Shown piece by piece: positions 1 to 10,184 of a DNA stretch of 64,000 nt (position 1 is its first letter; every line of letters begins with the position of its first letter). The DNA comes from Ascoidea rubescens DSM 1968 (taxonomy: Eukaryota > Ascomycota > Saccharomycetes > Ascoideales > Ascoideaceae): contig NW_017962916.1 of the NCBI RefSeq assembly GCF_001661345.1, forward strand, positions 790,461 through 854,460, given 5' to 3'. The notes beneath the pieces are model-generated. The model saw nothing but the letters and a program-made list of their open reading frames with translations, searched no databases and was not told the origin of the DNA. The position numbers were made by a program, and so were the translations under genes.

Positions 1-771
1 ATCTACGATATGTATAAACAAATCAATCCTGATTTTGTATTTCGGGACAGTTTTAAAGATGCGTTTGACGAGTTTAATAAGATCAAAAATAACAACCGAG
101 AAGTTGAAAATGGAATGGGTAATGGCACTAACGCTGAACAAGACAACGAGGATAATGAAGATAATGATAATGATAACGACAATGACAATGACAATGACAA
201 TGACAATGAAGATGATGACTTTTTATCGGAAGATGAGATGTTTGATGGAGAGGAAAACTGGATGTCACAAGAAGATGGAGAAGAAAAGGAAGAAAATAAG
301 AAAGAAAATGAAACTAATAGTTATCTTCAGCAAAGCGAAGAAGACCATAAGATCGATGATGAATTAGAGAAGGAGTACAAGAAAATATTTTTGGATAGTT
401 TAGAAGCAAGAAAAATTGAAAAGAAGTCGAGGTTCAATGCCCCAATTCCATCGAAATCGATGATTGAGAATTCACTCGGTTTGAACATAAATGATGGTTA
501 TGAGAAAGACATCATTGATGGCTACAGCAACCTAGAGCTAGACGATCGACACACAGGCAATGATGGCAGCGCTGTTATTGCCAGCAGAAAGACAACCAAC
601 GGCAAGATTCCTTTTGCTTTGGCAATGAAATCCAACAAAGGGAAGATTGTGCTCAAAACAGTAGAGCTCGCAAAGGACAGCAGGTTGGTGTTGGACAGAC
701 TCGAACAGGTTGAAAAGCACAAGGACGAGCAGGAAAAGATCAAGCACATTGTGCTCAGCAACATCTCGTAG
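1..771 (+). CDS. C-terminal part of an unidentified acidic protein (5' end outside window)
   Basis: The frame is open from the first base (Ile-Tyr-Asp before the ATG at 10), so the true start probably lies left of the window. What remains is about 256 residues: a polar N-terminal part, an Asp/Asn run at roughly residues 47-70 encoded by a GACAAT-type repeat, a Glu/Lys-rich stretch, and then a more ordered basic/hydrophobic C-terminus ending at a TAG. The part after the acidic run (from about SRFNAPIPSK on) looks less repetitive and is the likeliest conserved piece. I do not recognise the family. The acidic run followed by a Lys-rich tail would suit a nuclear or nucleolar protein, but that is only inference. 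Confidence 0.75.
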   Translation: MYDMYKQINPDFVFRDSFKDAFDEFNKIKNNNREVENGMGNGTNAEQDNEDNEDNDNDNDNDNDNDNDNEDDDFLSEDEMFDGEENWMSQEDGEEKEENKKENETNSYLQQSEEDHKIDDELEKEYKKIFLDSLEARKIEKKSRFNAPIPSKSMIENSLGLNINDGYEKDIIDGYSNLELDDRHTGNDGSAVIASRKTTNGKIPFALAMKSNKGKIVLKTVELAKDSRLVLDRLEQVEKHKDEQEKIKHIVLSNIS

Positions 772-1069
772 GGCCTGGGGTTTTTAGGGAGCTGAAACAG
801 AAAAAACACCAAAAGCAGCAGAGTGTAATACGCGTGTGTATGTGTGTGTATGCAATACTGCAGGGATACAAACGCATGGTTAAAACCAGCTCCGTGGGCT
901 CTGTTTTTGTGTGAGAAAAAAATAAACAGAGCCGTAAAAAAATGTCGCTTACTGAAAAAGTAAAGGCAAAAAACAGTAAAAGAGTTGCAAATCACCAACA
1001 CTGGCTGCTTATTTATTGTTTGATTGTTACCACTGCACTTTCTGAAAATCCAGTCTGTTGTCGTCTGCC
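772..1069. promoter_or_regulatory. RNA1 upstream region with one ACGCGT box
   Basis: This 298 bp gap is mostly purine-rich and holds an ACGCGT (MluI-box type) motif at 830-835 inside a TG-rich stretch. An ATG at 942 opens a 68-codon frame that overlaps the RNA1 start in another frame. Whether it lies in the transcript depends on the transcription start, which the sequence does not show. Confidence 0.35.
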
Positions 1070-2356
1070 ATGTCTGCTTTGCTTGATTCCCAGTTTGTTC
1101 CTGCTTTTGCTGCCAATGAGGTCTACTCCATCGCTGGCAAGGCGTTGAAATTCAACACCAAGGCTGATATCCAACCATATCTTGACGAGCTAGCTGGGTT
1201 GGAGCACTTGAAGAAGTTGGACTTCTCTGGAAACACGATAGGTGTTGAGGCCTCACAGGCTTTGGCTGACTTTATCTTGGGCTTGCCTCAACCCAAGAAG
1301 GATTCCATTGTTGAGATTGATTTTAGCGACTTTTACACTGGAAGATTGAACACTGAAATTCCTCAATCTTTAGATTACATTTTGCCTTCGTTATTGACGT
1401 TGAAAAATTTGTCGATTTTAAATTTGTCTGACAATGCCTTTGGTTTGCAAACAATAGAGCCCATTGAAAAATTCTTGCCTCATGCGATTTCTTTAGATCA
1501 TTTAATACTATCCAACAATGGTATGGGTCCATTTGCTGGTCAAAGAATCGCAGCTTCTTTATTCAAACTATCCTTAAATAAACAAAATAAAAATAAAAAT
1601 TCTTTGATTTCCTTCATTTGCGGTAGAAATAGATTAGAAAATGGGTCAACTAATTACTTATCAATTGCCTTGAAAAACCATAAAGATTTGGAATCTATTA
1701 AATTGTATCAAAATGGTATTAGACCTCATGGTATCTCAAATTTAATTTCAAATGGCTTGAAGTATTTGAAAAATTTAAAATATTTAGACTTACAAGATAA
1801 TACTTTAACTCTCTCTTCCACTCAAATCTTATCAAATAATTTAACAAATTGGTCGAATTTGCAGGAATTAAATTTAAATGATTGTTTACTATCTGCAAAT
1901 GGTTCAAAAGTATTACTCGAGCTGTTATTATCAACTAAAATCACCACTCTAAACTCTTTAAAACTACAATATAATGAATTGAATTATCTTTCTTTACCTT
2001 CTTTAAATAAATACATTAAATTCAATGAAAACTTAAAATTCTTGGAAATCAATGGAAACGTTTTGAAATCTGAAGAATTGCCTTCAGAAATCTTGGAAAT
2101 TTCTAAAATCTTAGAAGAAAGAGGTGGTGCTTTAGACGAATTGGACGACTTGGAAGAACCAGAAAGTGACGACGAAGACGATGAAGACGATGAAGACGAC
2201 GAAGACGAAGACGAAGACGAAGAAGAAGAGGAAGAAGAACAAACTGTTGAAATCAAAGAAATTAAAAACTTTAATCCTGAAAAATTGGAAAAAAAACTAC
2301 TCCAAAATTATGAAGCTGAAGCACTTTCAGAAAAATTCGAGAAACTCTCTGTTTAA
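1070..2356 (+). CDS. RNA1: Ran GTPase-activating protein RNA1
   Basis: RanGAP stimulates GTP hydrolysis by Ran/Gsp1 in the cytoplasm and so sets the direction of nuclear transport. The protein is 428 aa (yeast Rna1 is about 407). The N-terminus (EVYSIAGKALKF), the leucine-rich repeats over about residues 40-340, the NLSDNAFG and LILSNNGMGPFAG segments, ICGRNRLENGS and LKYLDLQDNTLT all match Rna1. A highly acidic Asp/Glu tail (about 364-391), typical of RanGAPs, precedes a short basic/helical end. The open frame continues upstream to a TTG at 1058, but the first ATG is at 1070 and gives the family-type start. The first 250 bp are noticeably more GC-rich than the rest of the gene. Confidence 0.96.
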   Translation: MSALLDSQFVPAFAANEVYSIAGKALKFNTKADIQPYLDELAGLEHLKKLDFSGNTIGVEASQALADFILGLPQPKKDSIVEIDFSDFYTGRLNTEIPQSLDYILPSLLTLKNLSILNLSDNAFGLQTIEPIEKFLPHAISLDHLILSNNGMGPFAGQRIAASLFKLSLNKQNKNKNSLISFICGRNRLENGSTNYLSIALKNHKDLESIKLYQNGIRPHGISNLISNGLKYLKNLKYLDLQDNTLTLSSTQILSNNLTNWSNLQELNLNDCLLSANGSKVLLELLLSTKITTLNSLKLQYNELNYLSLPSLNKYIKFNENLKFLEINGNVLKSEELPSEILEISKILEERGGALDELDDLEEPESDDEDDEDDEDDEDEDEDEEEEEEEQTVEIKEIKNFNPEKLEKKLLQNYEAEALSEKFEKLSV

Positions 2357-2809
2357 ATTTTTATTTGAATTTTATCAATACATTCCTGTTTACCCATTAT
2401 TCTATTTCCTGTTTTGCGATTATTTATAGTTATTTATAGTTATTTATACAACATTTTAATCCTTTTTTGAGCTTACCTCACCTTATATTTTATTTTATTT
2501 TGACATTTTGTTCAGTCTTTTTCCTATATTTTTTTTTGTTTTCTCTCAGTTCTTTAAGTTATTCACCATTCATTCCCTTATTTTTAGCATTTCCAATTTG
2601 GTTTACAAAATACACTAAATAAATTATAATCCCCTTTTTTGCAGCAATTTTTTCGAGGCAAAAAAAAAGTCCTTTAACTTCACTTTTTCTGTTTGAGTTT
2701 AATCTCTCGACAAAAAAAACAACGTTCTAATCCATCACTTCTTATATCTCATACTCAATTCTTTTTCTCTATTTTCTCTAATCGTATATTTCTTTCATTC
2801 AATTATAAA
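2357..2809. other. Gap between RNA1 and the RNase III-like gene
   Basis: About 450 bp of pyrimidine-rich, AT-rich sequence between two genes on the same strand. It contains short direct repeats of TTATAGTTATT near 2425-2450 and T-tracts. I see no gene, RNA or clear operator. Confidence 0.6.
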
Positions 2810-4981
2810 ATGGTTAAAAAATCACCCACTACTAAAAGAAAATTGAACAATGATAGTGATATTGAAGAGGCAAAACCTGCAAAGGATTCACCTATCACCT
2901 CAAATTTAACCAATAAAAAGGCTAAACTTAATGCTGAACAAATTCAACAAAAAGAGAATTGCGCTAAAGCTCTAAACAGAAATCATACTAGAAGAAATAC
3001 ATATCCAGTTGAAAACGACAATAGCAATGGTAATTCTGAAGCCAACAACCACGATATCAAACCCTCAAAGTTGACAGGAAATACTACTCCAAATTCAACC
3101 AAAGATAAAAGAATTACAAAAGTCGACATATTAAAACATTCAAAAACCATGCAAAGTTTGATTTTGAATTTACAATCAATCATCAATGATTTTCCAAATG
3201 AAAATGAAATCGAAAAAGTTCGACATGATAGTAAACCTTTAGATTATTTGTGTTCAAGCCGTAAAGAATTCTTGATGGGCGTAAAATTAAAAACTTATTA
3301 TTCACTTGGTAAGTTGAGTTTATTCGATGAAATTATTAATCTTGAAACATTCAAATCCTTAGGTGAAGAAGACGAAATAATAATCTCGGATTCAGATGAT
3401 GAGTTTGTTATAGATATACCTGACCAAGAAGATAAAAGTGCCATCAAAAGCCAGTTTAATCCAAAAAAGGAATTATTTGTATTTGAAAATGAGAGCAAAA
3501 ACAAAGATAATGATAATAGAGTCAATAGCAAAAACAATAATAGCACAAATGATAAAAATGATAAAAAAAGCAAATCTACTGATATCTTTCCACCAGTTAT
3601 CCCCAAACTTGAAGACAACAGAATTTATAAATTAATCTATTCTATGCCTGATAACAAGAATCAGAAGGACAGAGAATGGAGAGAAAATACTTTGGCAATT
3701 GGATTAAATTATTTTAACACCATGACAATTTCAATTATTAAAAAAATTCCTCATATAAAATTCGAAGAGATATTAGATATAAGTGCAAAAATAAATTTCC
3801 AACTGTGTTTAAATACATGGAGCAAATTTTATAATTTTTCTACCAAAGATGAGTTTTTATGTTATATTGGAGGTTTGCTAATTCAAGAAGACCAAAATAA
3901 TTTTTTTAAAACTAAAGAAGTTAAGAATTGGTTAAATGTATTAATTACCAAAGAAATTGAAGACTATAAAAAGGCTAAGAATGGCGAAAATAATCATGTT
4001 TTGGAGAATAAAGGCACAGTTGAAGGAAATAAACAAGAAAATATTTTCTCAACTTCTCCAAACCACGATAATACTCTTAATATAACTAATAACAATTCCA
4101 CTGCAAATGATAATTTTACAAGCGAAAGTGCTGGCAGTGCCACTACTCTAAGCAATAACAGTTTTTATAATCAATGCTCTGATGCCAATAATCTTCAAAG
4201 TAGATATCTAGATAGCTATGCAGAAAGCTCAAATAACAATACTATTAATAGTAAAATTTGCAATGAAGAGAAATACGCAGGAAATTTTAAAGGAATTAAT
4301 GCTTTTGATAACGATGAAATTAATGTGAAAGGTCTACAGGATAAAACCGCCAAAGCTAGATTATATGGATTAATTGGCACTCCAAAAAATTCACCCAAGT
4401 ATGATATTTTAGAATATGGTAATATTTTTGACAAACAGTTCAAAGTTTCCTGCAAACTAAATGATCAGATATTGGGTATTGGTATTGGCAAAAACACCAA
4501 AGAAGCTGGAATTAGAGCAGCAATGATCGCGTTGAGAGAACAAGAACGTATATTTCGTCAGAGATATAATCCGTGTAACAGTAATGTATCAGAATCAAAT
4601 AATGATTGCAATCATGCTTCCAACATGAATGACTTCAATCCTAATAATATGGAAGATATATTTACCTTGAAATCTTACATCACTAAAGAAGTGATAAATG
4701 ACAACGAATTTGATGTTTATAACGTACTACCTATCAGTGAAGATTTTATTGACTACTCAGCAAGAGAAAAATTATACACAATTATCATGAATATCAAAAA
4801 GGTCAGCATACCTCCAAGATACGAAATAAATAAAATTGGTGCTAATTTTATCCAATCCACTTTTGTCTTGAACAACATTCCCATAGCTAAAAGTATTGGT
4901 GCAAATAAGAAAAAAGCCAGTCAGGTTGTTGCTATGTTTTTATTAAAAAATCCAAAAGTTTTAAATAGATTCAATAAATAA
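2810..4981 (+). CDS. RNase III-fold protein with two dsRNA-binding domains, catalytic residues lost (paralogue 1)
   Basis: The 723 aa protein has a basic, Ser/Asn-rich N-terminus, a helical domain at about 105-190 (RKEFLMGVKLKTYYSLGKL), an RNase III-like domain at about 260-400, a dsRBD at about 511-580 (AKARLYGLIGTP to GIRAAMIALRE) and a second dsRBD at about 648-715 (ending KKKASQVVAMFLL). This is the domain order of budding-yeast Dicer (Dcr1); Rnt1 has a single dsRBD. In the signature ERLEFLGDS the sequence reads E292-N-T-L295-A-I-G-L299-N, so the catalytic Glu and Asp are Leu. In the second motif (D..EAYIGA) D347 is kept but the Glu is L350. It is probably a non-cleaving dsRNA-binding protein. 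The ATG at 2810 is used; the frame extends upstream only to a TTG. A paralogue lies at 29000-31069. Confidence 0.85.
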   Translation: MVKKSPTTKRKLNNDSDIEEAKPAKDSPITSNLTNKKAKLNAEQIQQKENCAKALNRNHTRRNTYPVENDNSNGNSEANNHDIKPSKLTGNTTPNSTKDKRITKVDILKHSKTMQSLILNLQSIINDFPNENEIEKVRHDSKPLDYLCSSRKEFLMGVKLKTYYSLGKLSLFDEIINLETFKSLGEEDEIIISDSDDEFVIDIPDQEDKSAIKSQFNPKKELFVFENESKNKDNDNRVNSKNNNSTNDKNDKKSKSTDIFPPVIPKLEDNRIYKLIYSMPDNKNQKDREWRENTLAIGLNYFNTMTISIIKKIPHIKFEEILDISAKINFQLCLNTWSKFYNFSTKDEFLCYIGGLLIQEDQNNFFKTKEVKNWLNVLITKEIEDYKKAKNGENNHVLENKGTVEGNKQENIFSTSPNHDNTLNITNNNSTANDNFTSESAGSATTLSNNSFYNQCSDANNLQSRYLDSYAESSNNNTINSKICNEEKYAGNFKGINAFDNDEINVKGLQDKTAKARLYGLIGTPKNSPKYDILEYGNIFDKQFKVSCKLNDQILGIGIGKNTKEAGIRAAMIALREQERIFRQRYNPCNSNVSESNNDCNHASNMNDFNPNNMEDIFTLKSYITKEVINDNEFDVYNVLPISEDFIDYSAREKLYTIIMNIKKVSIPPRYEINKIGANFIQSTFVLNNIPIAKSIGANKKKASQVVAMFLLKNPKVLNRFNK

Positions 4982-5160
4982 ACTATTAATTTGTACTTTA
5001 TGATCATTAAGTTTTGATTTTTTTTTCATTTACTCGGAAAAATAATCACAAAAAGTTTATTCTTGTTTTTCTATATTAATGAATAATTAAATGAACAAAC
5101 TTCTTTACATTATAAACCTGTTGTTTGAAATATATTAATACGATTATATAAAAACTAAAT

Positions 5161-7911
5161 TCAGTTGGGATTTCTATTAAAAAGTTTTCCTAAATTAGTC
5201 TTTAAATTTTCATTGACATTTTTAAAATTATTCTCGCTGTTCAATGCGAAATCTTTTAAATTTTTTTCAATTTGATTTGTATTGAAATTATCGCCAAAAG
5301 TGGTCGTTTTTTTAATTAAATTTAAATTTGTCGACTTGACTTTTGGTAAAAGATTAAAATTTAATTCGGGTATTGTCGTCGATGAGTTTCCGAGCAATGG
5401 AGAAGATAAGGTTGGTAGCTCTATAGATGAACCTAGCAGCCCTGAGTTTGTTAACAATATAGTATTAATATTTAGATCAACTTTTTTAGCTCCGATGTCA
5501 TTGTTTACTGTCATATTGATATTGGATAAAACTGGTGAGTCATCCATTAACTTTGACCCAGTGTAGTTTTTGACATGATTATCAAACAAATTTCTGAATT
5601 TTTTGATTTCACTTTTATCTTGATAAGAAGTGGAACTTGGTGAATAGACAATACCTTTTAGAGTTAATATTTTTAGAAAATTATTAAAATTTTTATCACC
5701 GACAATTAAAAAATAATTTGAAATCAAGTTATCTTTATCCTTATTATCAATCATAATCATTTTTAAAATTTTTTCAAACTTGTTGTACTGAAGATCAATG
5801 GTTTTGAAATAACTCTTTGATAATTTGATAGCCAATTTATTTTCTGATGATTCAAAGCTTTTAAGTCTATTGCTTTGAGCCTGATTTTTGAGTTCATTTT
5901 CAATTTCAGAGTCTGTCATGGCAAGTGTTTTGGGTAAATTTTTAAAAAAATCTTTCAATGTCGAAAGATCTAACAAAATTTGCTCTGCGGTGATAATGGA
6001 TATTGGTTTTAACGAGATAAATTTGCTCAAGAATTTCTTAATAATAAATTCTACTAATTTGTCCATAAAATTTTTCACATACACATCTCTATTGAATTTG
6101 AATAAAAATTTTCTCAAGTTTTTTAAAATTATTTCTTTTAAATCAATGATATAACGGCTTTGATCAGAAACATCTCTAATTAATTTCCAATTATTATTTG
6201 TCATTTCTTTCCATGATAATTCGCAATCTAAATCAATTTTAGTTAACAACTTGTTCATTGAGTCAGTTATTAAACTGACATATATTTCTTTTGAATTTTC
6301 AAATTTAGCTTCAACTTTTGGTGATAGTTCAGGGGTTATTAGAGATTTTAATTTCTCAACCAATTGGTCTATGGTGATATTTATGTAGTCAGACGTATTA
6401 AAAATTAAAATAAGATAGTCTACTCCTTCAGAAACAATTAAATCTCTATCGTTCTTTGGGAAAAGTGGTTTTAAAATTTTTTCATTATAATCGTTTAAAT
6501 GCTTTACATACAAATCAGTCAAATTTAGTAAAAATAAGCCATTTGATAGTTTAATTGCATGATTGAGAATCTGTCGATAAGTTCTGAATAACTCAGCTGA
6601 GGAAGGTATGACATCAGTTATAATATCTTCTTGTTTAATAGACGAGTTATCATTAATATCTTTTTGAGCAGGGGATAGTTTTGGCGCTGCCATGTATTTT
6701 AAAAAGTTCTTTGATATGATGCTACTTTGTTGATCTAACCAAATTGAGAGATAAGGCTCAAAAGCGATTGAAATTTTTTTTGTGAAAAAAGTTGAGTTAT
6801 TATTTGATTTATTCAAGTAATCTTCAAATTCCAATGTCTCACTGAGGGTTTTCAATAAAATATTGACAATTGAATTTGAGCTTGAGTCATTATCATCACC
6901 AGAATTATTGATACTGTTATTATTGTTATTGTTTTTATTATTAAGGTTATCCTGTTTGATGTTATTTAAAAGTAGCTTTAAATCATCTTTAGTAAACTCG
7001 CAAAACCGTTTGCATATTTCAAATTTTAAACCATAAGACTTTGAAAAAAATTTATAATAATAATCATTAAAATTTCTAAAAATCTTTTTAAAATATATAT
7101 AACGACGAGATAAATTTTCCAATGAGCCAGCTTCATCGCTGATATTAAAAATTGATTTGAACTCTTTAAATTGTAAAGTTATGAATAGGTTGAGTAGCTT
7201 GTCATGGTAAGATTGGCCAATTATATCTAAAATTTCACAGGCTTTTATTAATTGAGATGCATTTGATTGTGAGTGTGGATTCTTTTTTTTTCCACCTAAA
7301 AGAGATTCAAAATCGCTAAATATCTGGTCGGTTAAATTGATTTTTAGCTTTGATATATCCTTTGACAATAGGTTTATTTCGCTAATATTTTTATAATTTT
7401 GAAAATGTAAATTTAATTGAATTACGACCGATATTAGATTAAGCATTTCATTATAGTCATTTGAACTGCTATTTGGATCTTTAGCATCGGAGGACAACAT
7501 GTTATTCAATTGGTCATAAGCAGTTAATAACATTTGCAATCTTTTTAGGACAGTCATTGAGAGAACCAAATTTTTTTTACCTTGATCTAGATTTTGAATA
7601 TTAAAAGTCATATTTGAGATTGTCTGTTGGGTCTTTTCGGCTAAAGATCTTGTTTCGTTGATTTCACTGATTAAATTTGATATGTCATCATCATAGTTAA
7701 TTTTGGAGCTCAAATTGGAGTTTTTCTTGTTATATAATATCTGTTTTTTATAAATTTTTTTATCGAGATTTATTTTGTAATTGTTTGAATAATCCAAAAG
7801 CTGATTTAATTCACCAAGAGATTCAGGGGAATCAAATAGTTGGTTTAAGTGGACCATGGGATCATAGTAAGGCGAGGTAAGGTCAGCCTGAGAATCAATA
7901 GAACTGGACAT
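5161..7911 (-). CDS. VPS53: GARP tethering complex subunit VPS53
   Basis: Vps53 is the large scaffold subunit of the GARP complex (Vps51-54), which tethers endosome-derived vesicles at the trans-Golgi. The N-terminus (YDPMVHLNQLF, then a long coiled coil at about 40-150 with NMTFNIQNLDQGKKNL and TVLKRLQMLLTAYDQL) is characteristic of the family. The rest is a helical rod of the CATCHR type, and the C-terminus is low-complexity and Asn-rich. Length is 916 aa against about 822 in S. cerevisiae, the extra length coming from Asn-rich inserts near 310-330 and the tail. The open frame begins at a GTG (7923); the ATG four codons in (7911) is the likely start. It converges with the RNase III-like gene to its left, 179 bp away. 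Confidence 0.92.
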   Translation of the reverse strand: MSSSIDSQADLTSPYYDPMVHLNQLFDSPESLGELNQLLDYSNNYKINLDKKIYKKQILYNKKNSNLSSKINYDDDISNLISEINETRSLAEKTQQTISNMTFNIQNLDQGKKNLVLSMTVLKRLQMLLTAYDQLNNMLSSDAKDPNSSSNDYNEMLNLISVVIQLNLHFQNYKNISEINLLSKDISKLKINLTDQIFSDFESLLGGKKKNPHSQSNASQLIKACEILDIIGQSYHDKLLNLFITLQFKEFKSIFNISDEAGSLENLSRRYIYFKKIFRNFNDYYYKFFSKSYGLKFEICKRFCEFTKDDLKLLLNNIKQDNLNNKNNNNNNSINNSGDDNDSSSNSIVNILLKTLSETLEFEDYLNKSNNNSTFFTKKISIAFEPYLSIWLDQQSSIISKNFLKYMAAPKLSPAQKDINDNSSIKQEDIITDVIPSSAELFRTYRQILNHAIKLSNGLFLLNLTDLYVKHLNDYNEKILKPLFPKNDRDLIVSEGVDYLILIFNTSDYINITIDQLVEKLKSLITPELSPKVEAKFENSKEIYVSLITDSMNKLLTKIDLDCELSWKEMTNNNWKLIRDVSDQSRYIIDLKEIILKNLRKFLFKFNRDVYVKNFMDKLVEFIIKKFLSKFISLKPISIITAEQILLDLSTLKDFFKNLPKTLAMTDSEIENELKNQAQSNRLKSFESSENKLAIKLSKSYFKTIDLQYNKFEKILKMIMIDNKDKDNLISNYFLIVGDKNFNNFLKILTLKGIVYSPSSTSYQDKSEIKKFRNLFDNHVKNYTGSKLMDDSPVLSNINMTVNNDIGAKKVDLNINTILLTNSGLLGSSIELPTLSSPLLGNSSTTIPELNFNLLPKVKSTNLNLIKKTTTFGDNFNTNQIEKNLKDFALNSENNFKNVNENLKTNLGKLFNRNPN

Positions 7912-8150
7912 TATATTAGACACATTTATTACAAAGTGGTAAAGCGTTGGAGATAAGACGAGGACGTCAAGATAATAAATAAATAAATAAAGAGATCAAG
8001 ATGAGATAAAAATGAAAAAAAGCTAACAAATATACAAAATCCAAATACAGTACAAATCATGCGAGAAAAAGCCCGCTTACATAATCGGGGGATAATATAT
8101 ACAGATTTTACAGGTTTTTCAATATTTGATTAGGATTTGGTCGATTTCTT

Positions 8151-9797
8151 TTATTTCTTTTGTTTGTTTTGTTTTTTATTGGTGTTTTTTGTTTTTTTAT
8201 TGATTTTTGGAGTGTTATTTTCCAGCAGCTGGGATAGAGTGGTTTGGGAGTGTGTGTCTTTGTGAGAAGTTATATTGTAAACAGTGTCGATGATAGACTG
8301 TTGAGGTTCGCTGATTGATTTTTGATTTTGACTTTGATTTTGATTTTGGTTTATATCTTCAATTTTGTTTTGGGGTTTTTTTTCAATTTTTGCTTGGATT
8401 TTATTTTTATTTGGGGACAATAGAGAGGGGATGGATTTAACGTCTTGTTTAAACAAATTGAAGCTTTCCTTTGTTCTCCACAAAAAGCCATGTTTTTCCT
8501 TTAATTTCAATTTGTTTGACTCTATTTTCTCATTCATTGCAGCGTACCTATCTTCCCAAGATATGGCAGCTTCGGCTTCTTTAATTGACTCTTTACCGAA
8601 TAGGATATCAAAGATTCTGCCATCACCCCAAAAGAAACCATTTCTATCCACTATCCATGGGAGTTTTCTATTTTTATCAAAGATAAAGAAGAGAAACGAG
8701 CTTTTATCAAGCACACCATAAAAGCCCTTATTTGTGAAGATTCTTGCTTTACGAGATCTGGTTAAATCGTTTAAGGGAATTGTATAAGTTGGAGTTGGTC
8801 TGCCGGGAATTAGAGGATGAGATGTGATTTTGATTAGTTCATTACTTAGTAAGTCGTTAGAAACCTTTTTAGAAGAGATCTTTGGATTGATGGATAAAGA
8901 GCTTGGGATATAATAAATTCTTCTAACTAAGAGATTTGGAAGGACAGTAGCTAAAAAGATTAAAGCAAGAGGAACAGAGAAAATGACAATATTTGTTAAG
9001 CATTTTAGACCAAAGTAGAACAAATTTTCAGAGGGAGATAGTTTGTCATTATTTTGAAGGAAAATTTCATACGCAACCTCAGAAGAGGTTTTGATAAAAG
9101 TTATAGCATAAAAAGTAAAGACAAAGATGACACAGAGCCTGATTAAGAAATACAAACGATGAGATTCAGATTCATAAATCAACTCTGGCTTGTTCCTTGA
9201 TTTCAATATATTAAACATTTTTGTTAAAGTCATGGTTGAGCTAGGCTGAGGCACACCAGGTCTCGGCAATAAGTTTGGAATGACATCCTTTTTGAGATTA
9301 AAGGACGATGGAAGTCTGTCCTTCAAAGCGTTTGATTGAATGGTTTCACCGGGAAGATGATCCCTGATTTGCTGAGTGAATATTTCCTTTCTGATTGTGT
9401 ATTCCTTTTTCAAGCTAGCTTGCTGCTCCTTTGACAATTGTGAAAATTGGCTATTCTTTAGATTGGCCAAGTCTTTGGGAACATGGTCGTTTTCATTAGC
9501 ACTTTTGCTGGAACCATCGTTCTTGCCAGCATGATCTTTGTCACTATAAGCATTTTTCTTTTTATCCGACCCAGCAGTGCCCTTGTTAGTATTTTTGCTA
9601 GTTTTTTTACTGGTGTTTTTACTAGTGTTTTTGTTAATGTTTTTATTTTTGTTGGTGATGCTGTTACTGGACTGGTATCTCTTAACTGAAAAATTGAAGA
9701 AAATCGGCGAGGCCTTTGAGGTCAGAACTGACAACCTGACCAAGGGCAACGATCTGGAGACCAAAAAAGAAGCTGTAATTTGACGAAGAAGCAACAT
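8151..9797 (-). CDS. Mitochondrial membrane protein, Mrx15/TMEM223-like
   Basis: The 548 aa protein starts with an Arg/Leu/Ser-rich presequence (MLLLRQITASFLVSRSLPLV) ending near VKRYQSS, a classic mitochondrial import signal. A Lys/Asn/Ser repeat region (about 50-110) follows. Two transmembrane segments flank residues 215-330 (LIRLCVIFVFTFYAITFI and IVIFSVPLALIFLATVLP), and a compact domain with IPLNDLTRSRKARIF and FFIFDKNRKLPWIVD comes after. That arrangement resembles the TMEM223/Mrx15 family, whose yeast member is an inner-membrane receptor for mitoribosomes. The C-terminus is a long Asn/Gln/Lys tail. The frame runs upstream to a TTG at 9860; the ATG at 9797 gives the targeting peptide. 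Mitochondrial location is well supported; the family assignment is tentative. Confidence 0.6.
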   Translation of the reverse strand: MLLLRQITASFLVSRSLPLVRLSVLTSKASPIFFNFSVKRYQSSNSITNKNKNINKNTSKNTSKKTSKNTNKGTAGSDKKKNAYSDKDHAGKNDGSSKSANENDHVPKDLANLKNSQFSQLSKEQQASLKKEYTIRKEIFTQQIRDHLPGETIQSNALKDRLPSSFNLKKDVIPNLLPRPGVPQPSSTMTLTKMFNILKSRNKPELIYESESHRLYFLIRLCVIFVFTFYAITFIKTSSEVAYEIFLQNNDKLSPSENLFYFGLKCLTNIVIFSVPLALIFLATVLPNLLVRRIYYIPSSLSINPKISSKKVSNDLLSNELIKITSHPLIPGRPTPTYTIPLNDLTRSRKARIFTNKGFYGVLDKSSFLFFIFDKNRKLPWIVDRNGFFWGDGRIFDILFGKESIKEAEAAISWEDRYAAMNEKIESNKLKLKEKHGFLWRTKESFNLFKQDVKSIPSLLSPNKNKIQAKIEKKPQNKIEDINQNQNQSQNQKSISEPQQSIIDTVYNITSHKDTHSQTTLSQLLENNTPKINKKTKNTNKKQNKQKK

Positions 9798-9898
9798 CTT
9801 CCCACGTCGTTGCTTTCTGCTGCCTGATCTGTTTCTGTTTCTCTTTCTGATTCTTTTCAAGTTCCAGCTCCACTGAAATGCCGCTACACAAAATCAGG

Positions 9899-9904
9899 CA
9901 CGTG
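9899..9904. promoter_or_regulatory. CACGTG E-box
   Basis: A palindromic CACGTG lies about 100 bp upstream of the Mrx15-like start. In yeasts this core is bound by Cbf1 and other bHLH factors. Six others occur between genes in this window. Confidence 0.35.
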
Positions 9905-10184
9905 TAGAACAGAGACCACAGAAAGAGGGCTTTTGGCAGCCAATCAACGCTAACAATCAGATGTAATATTGTGCACTAGAGTGTGCACTGAGACATGCAT
10001 AGATGCATAAAATTGCATATAATGCACCAACATGAACGTGGCGCAGTGCTGTCGCTCTGGGGTAATTCTGCGTGATGCGGCAAGGATTCTGTTCGGATCT
10101 TGCCGGCAGCTGCACGTCGGGTTTTCGATGTTTTTTTCGTCGCTCAGTACAATTCAAAAGCTTCGCTCCGTACTGACGATTTTT

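Noticed and set aside
942-1148. 68-codon frame before RNA1 as a gene or first exon
   Set aside because: It overlaps the RNA1 start in another frame, resembles nothing, and no TACTAAC or matching acceptor supports splicing into RNA1.
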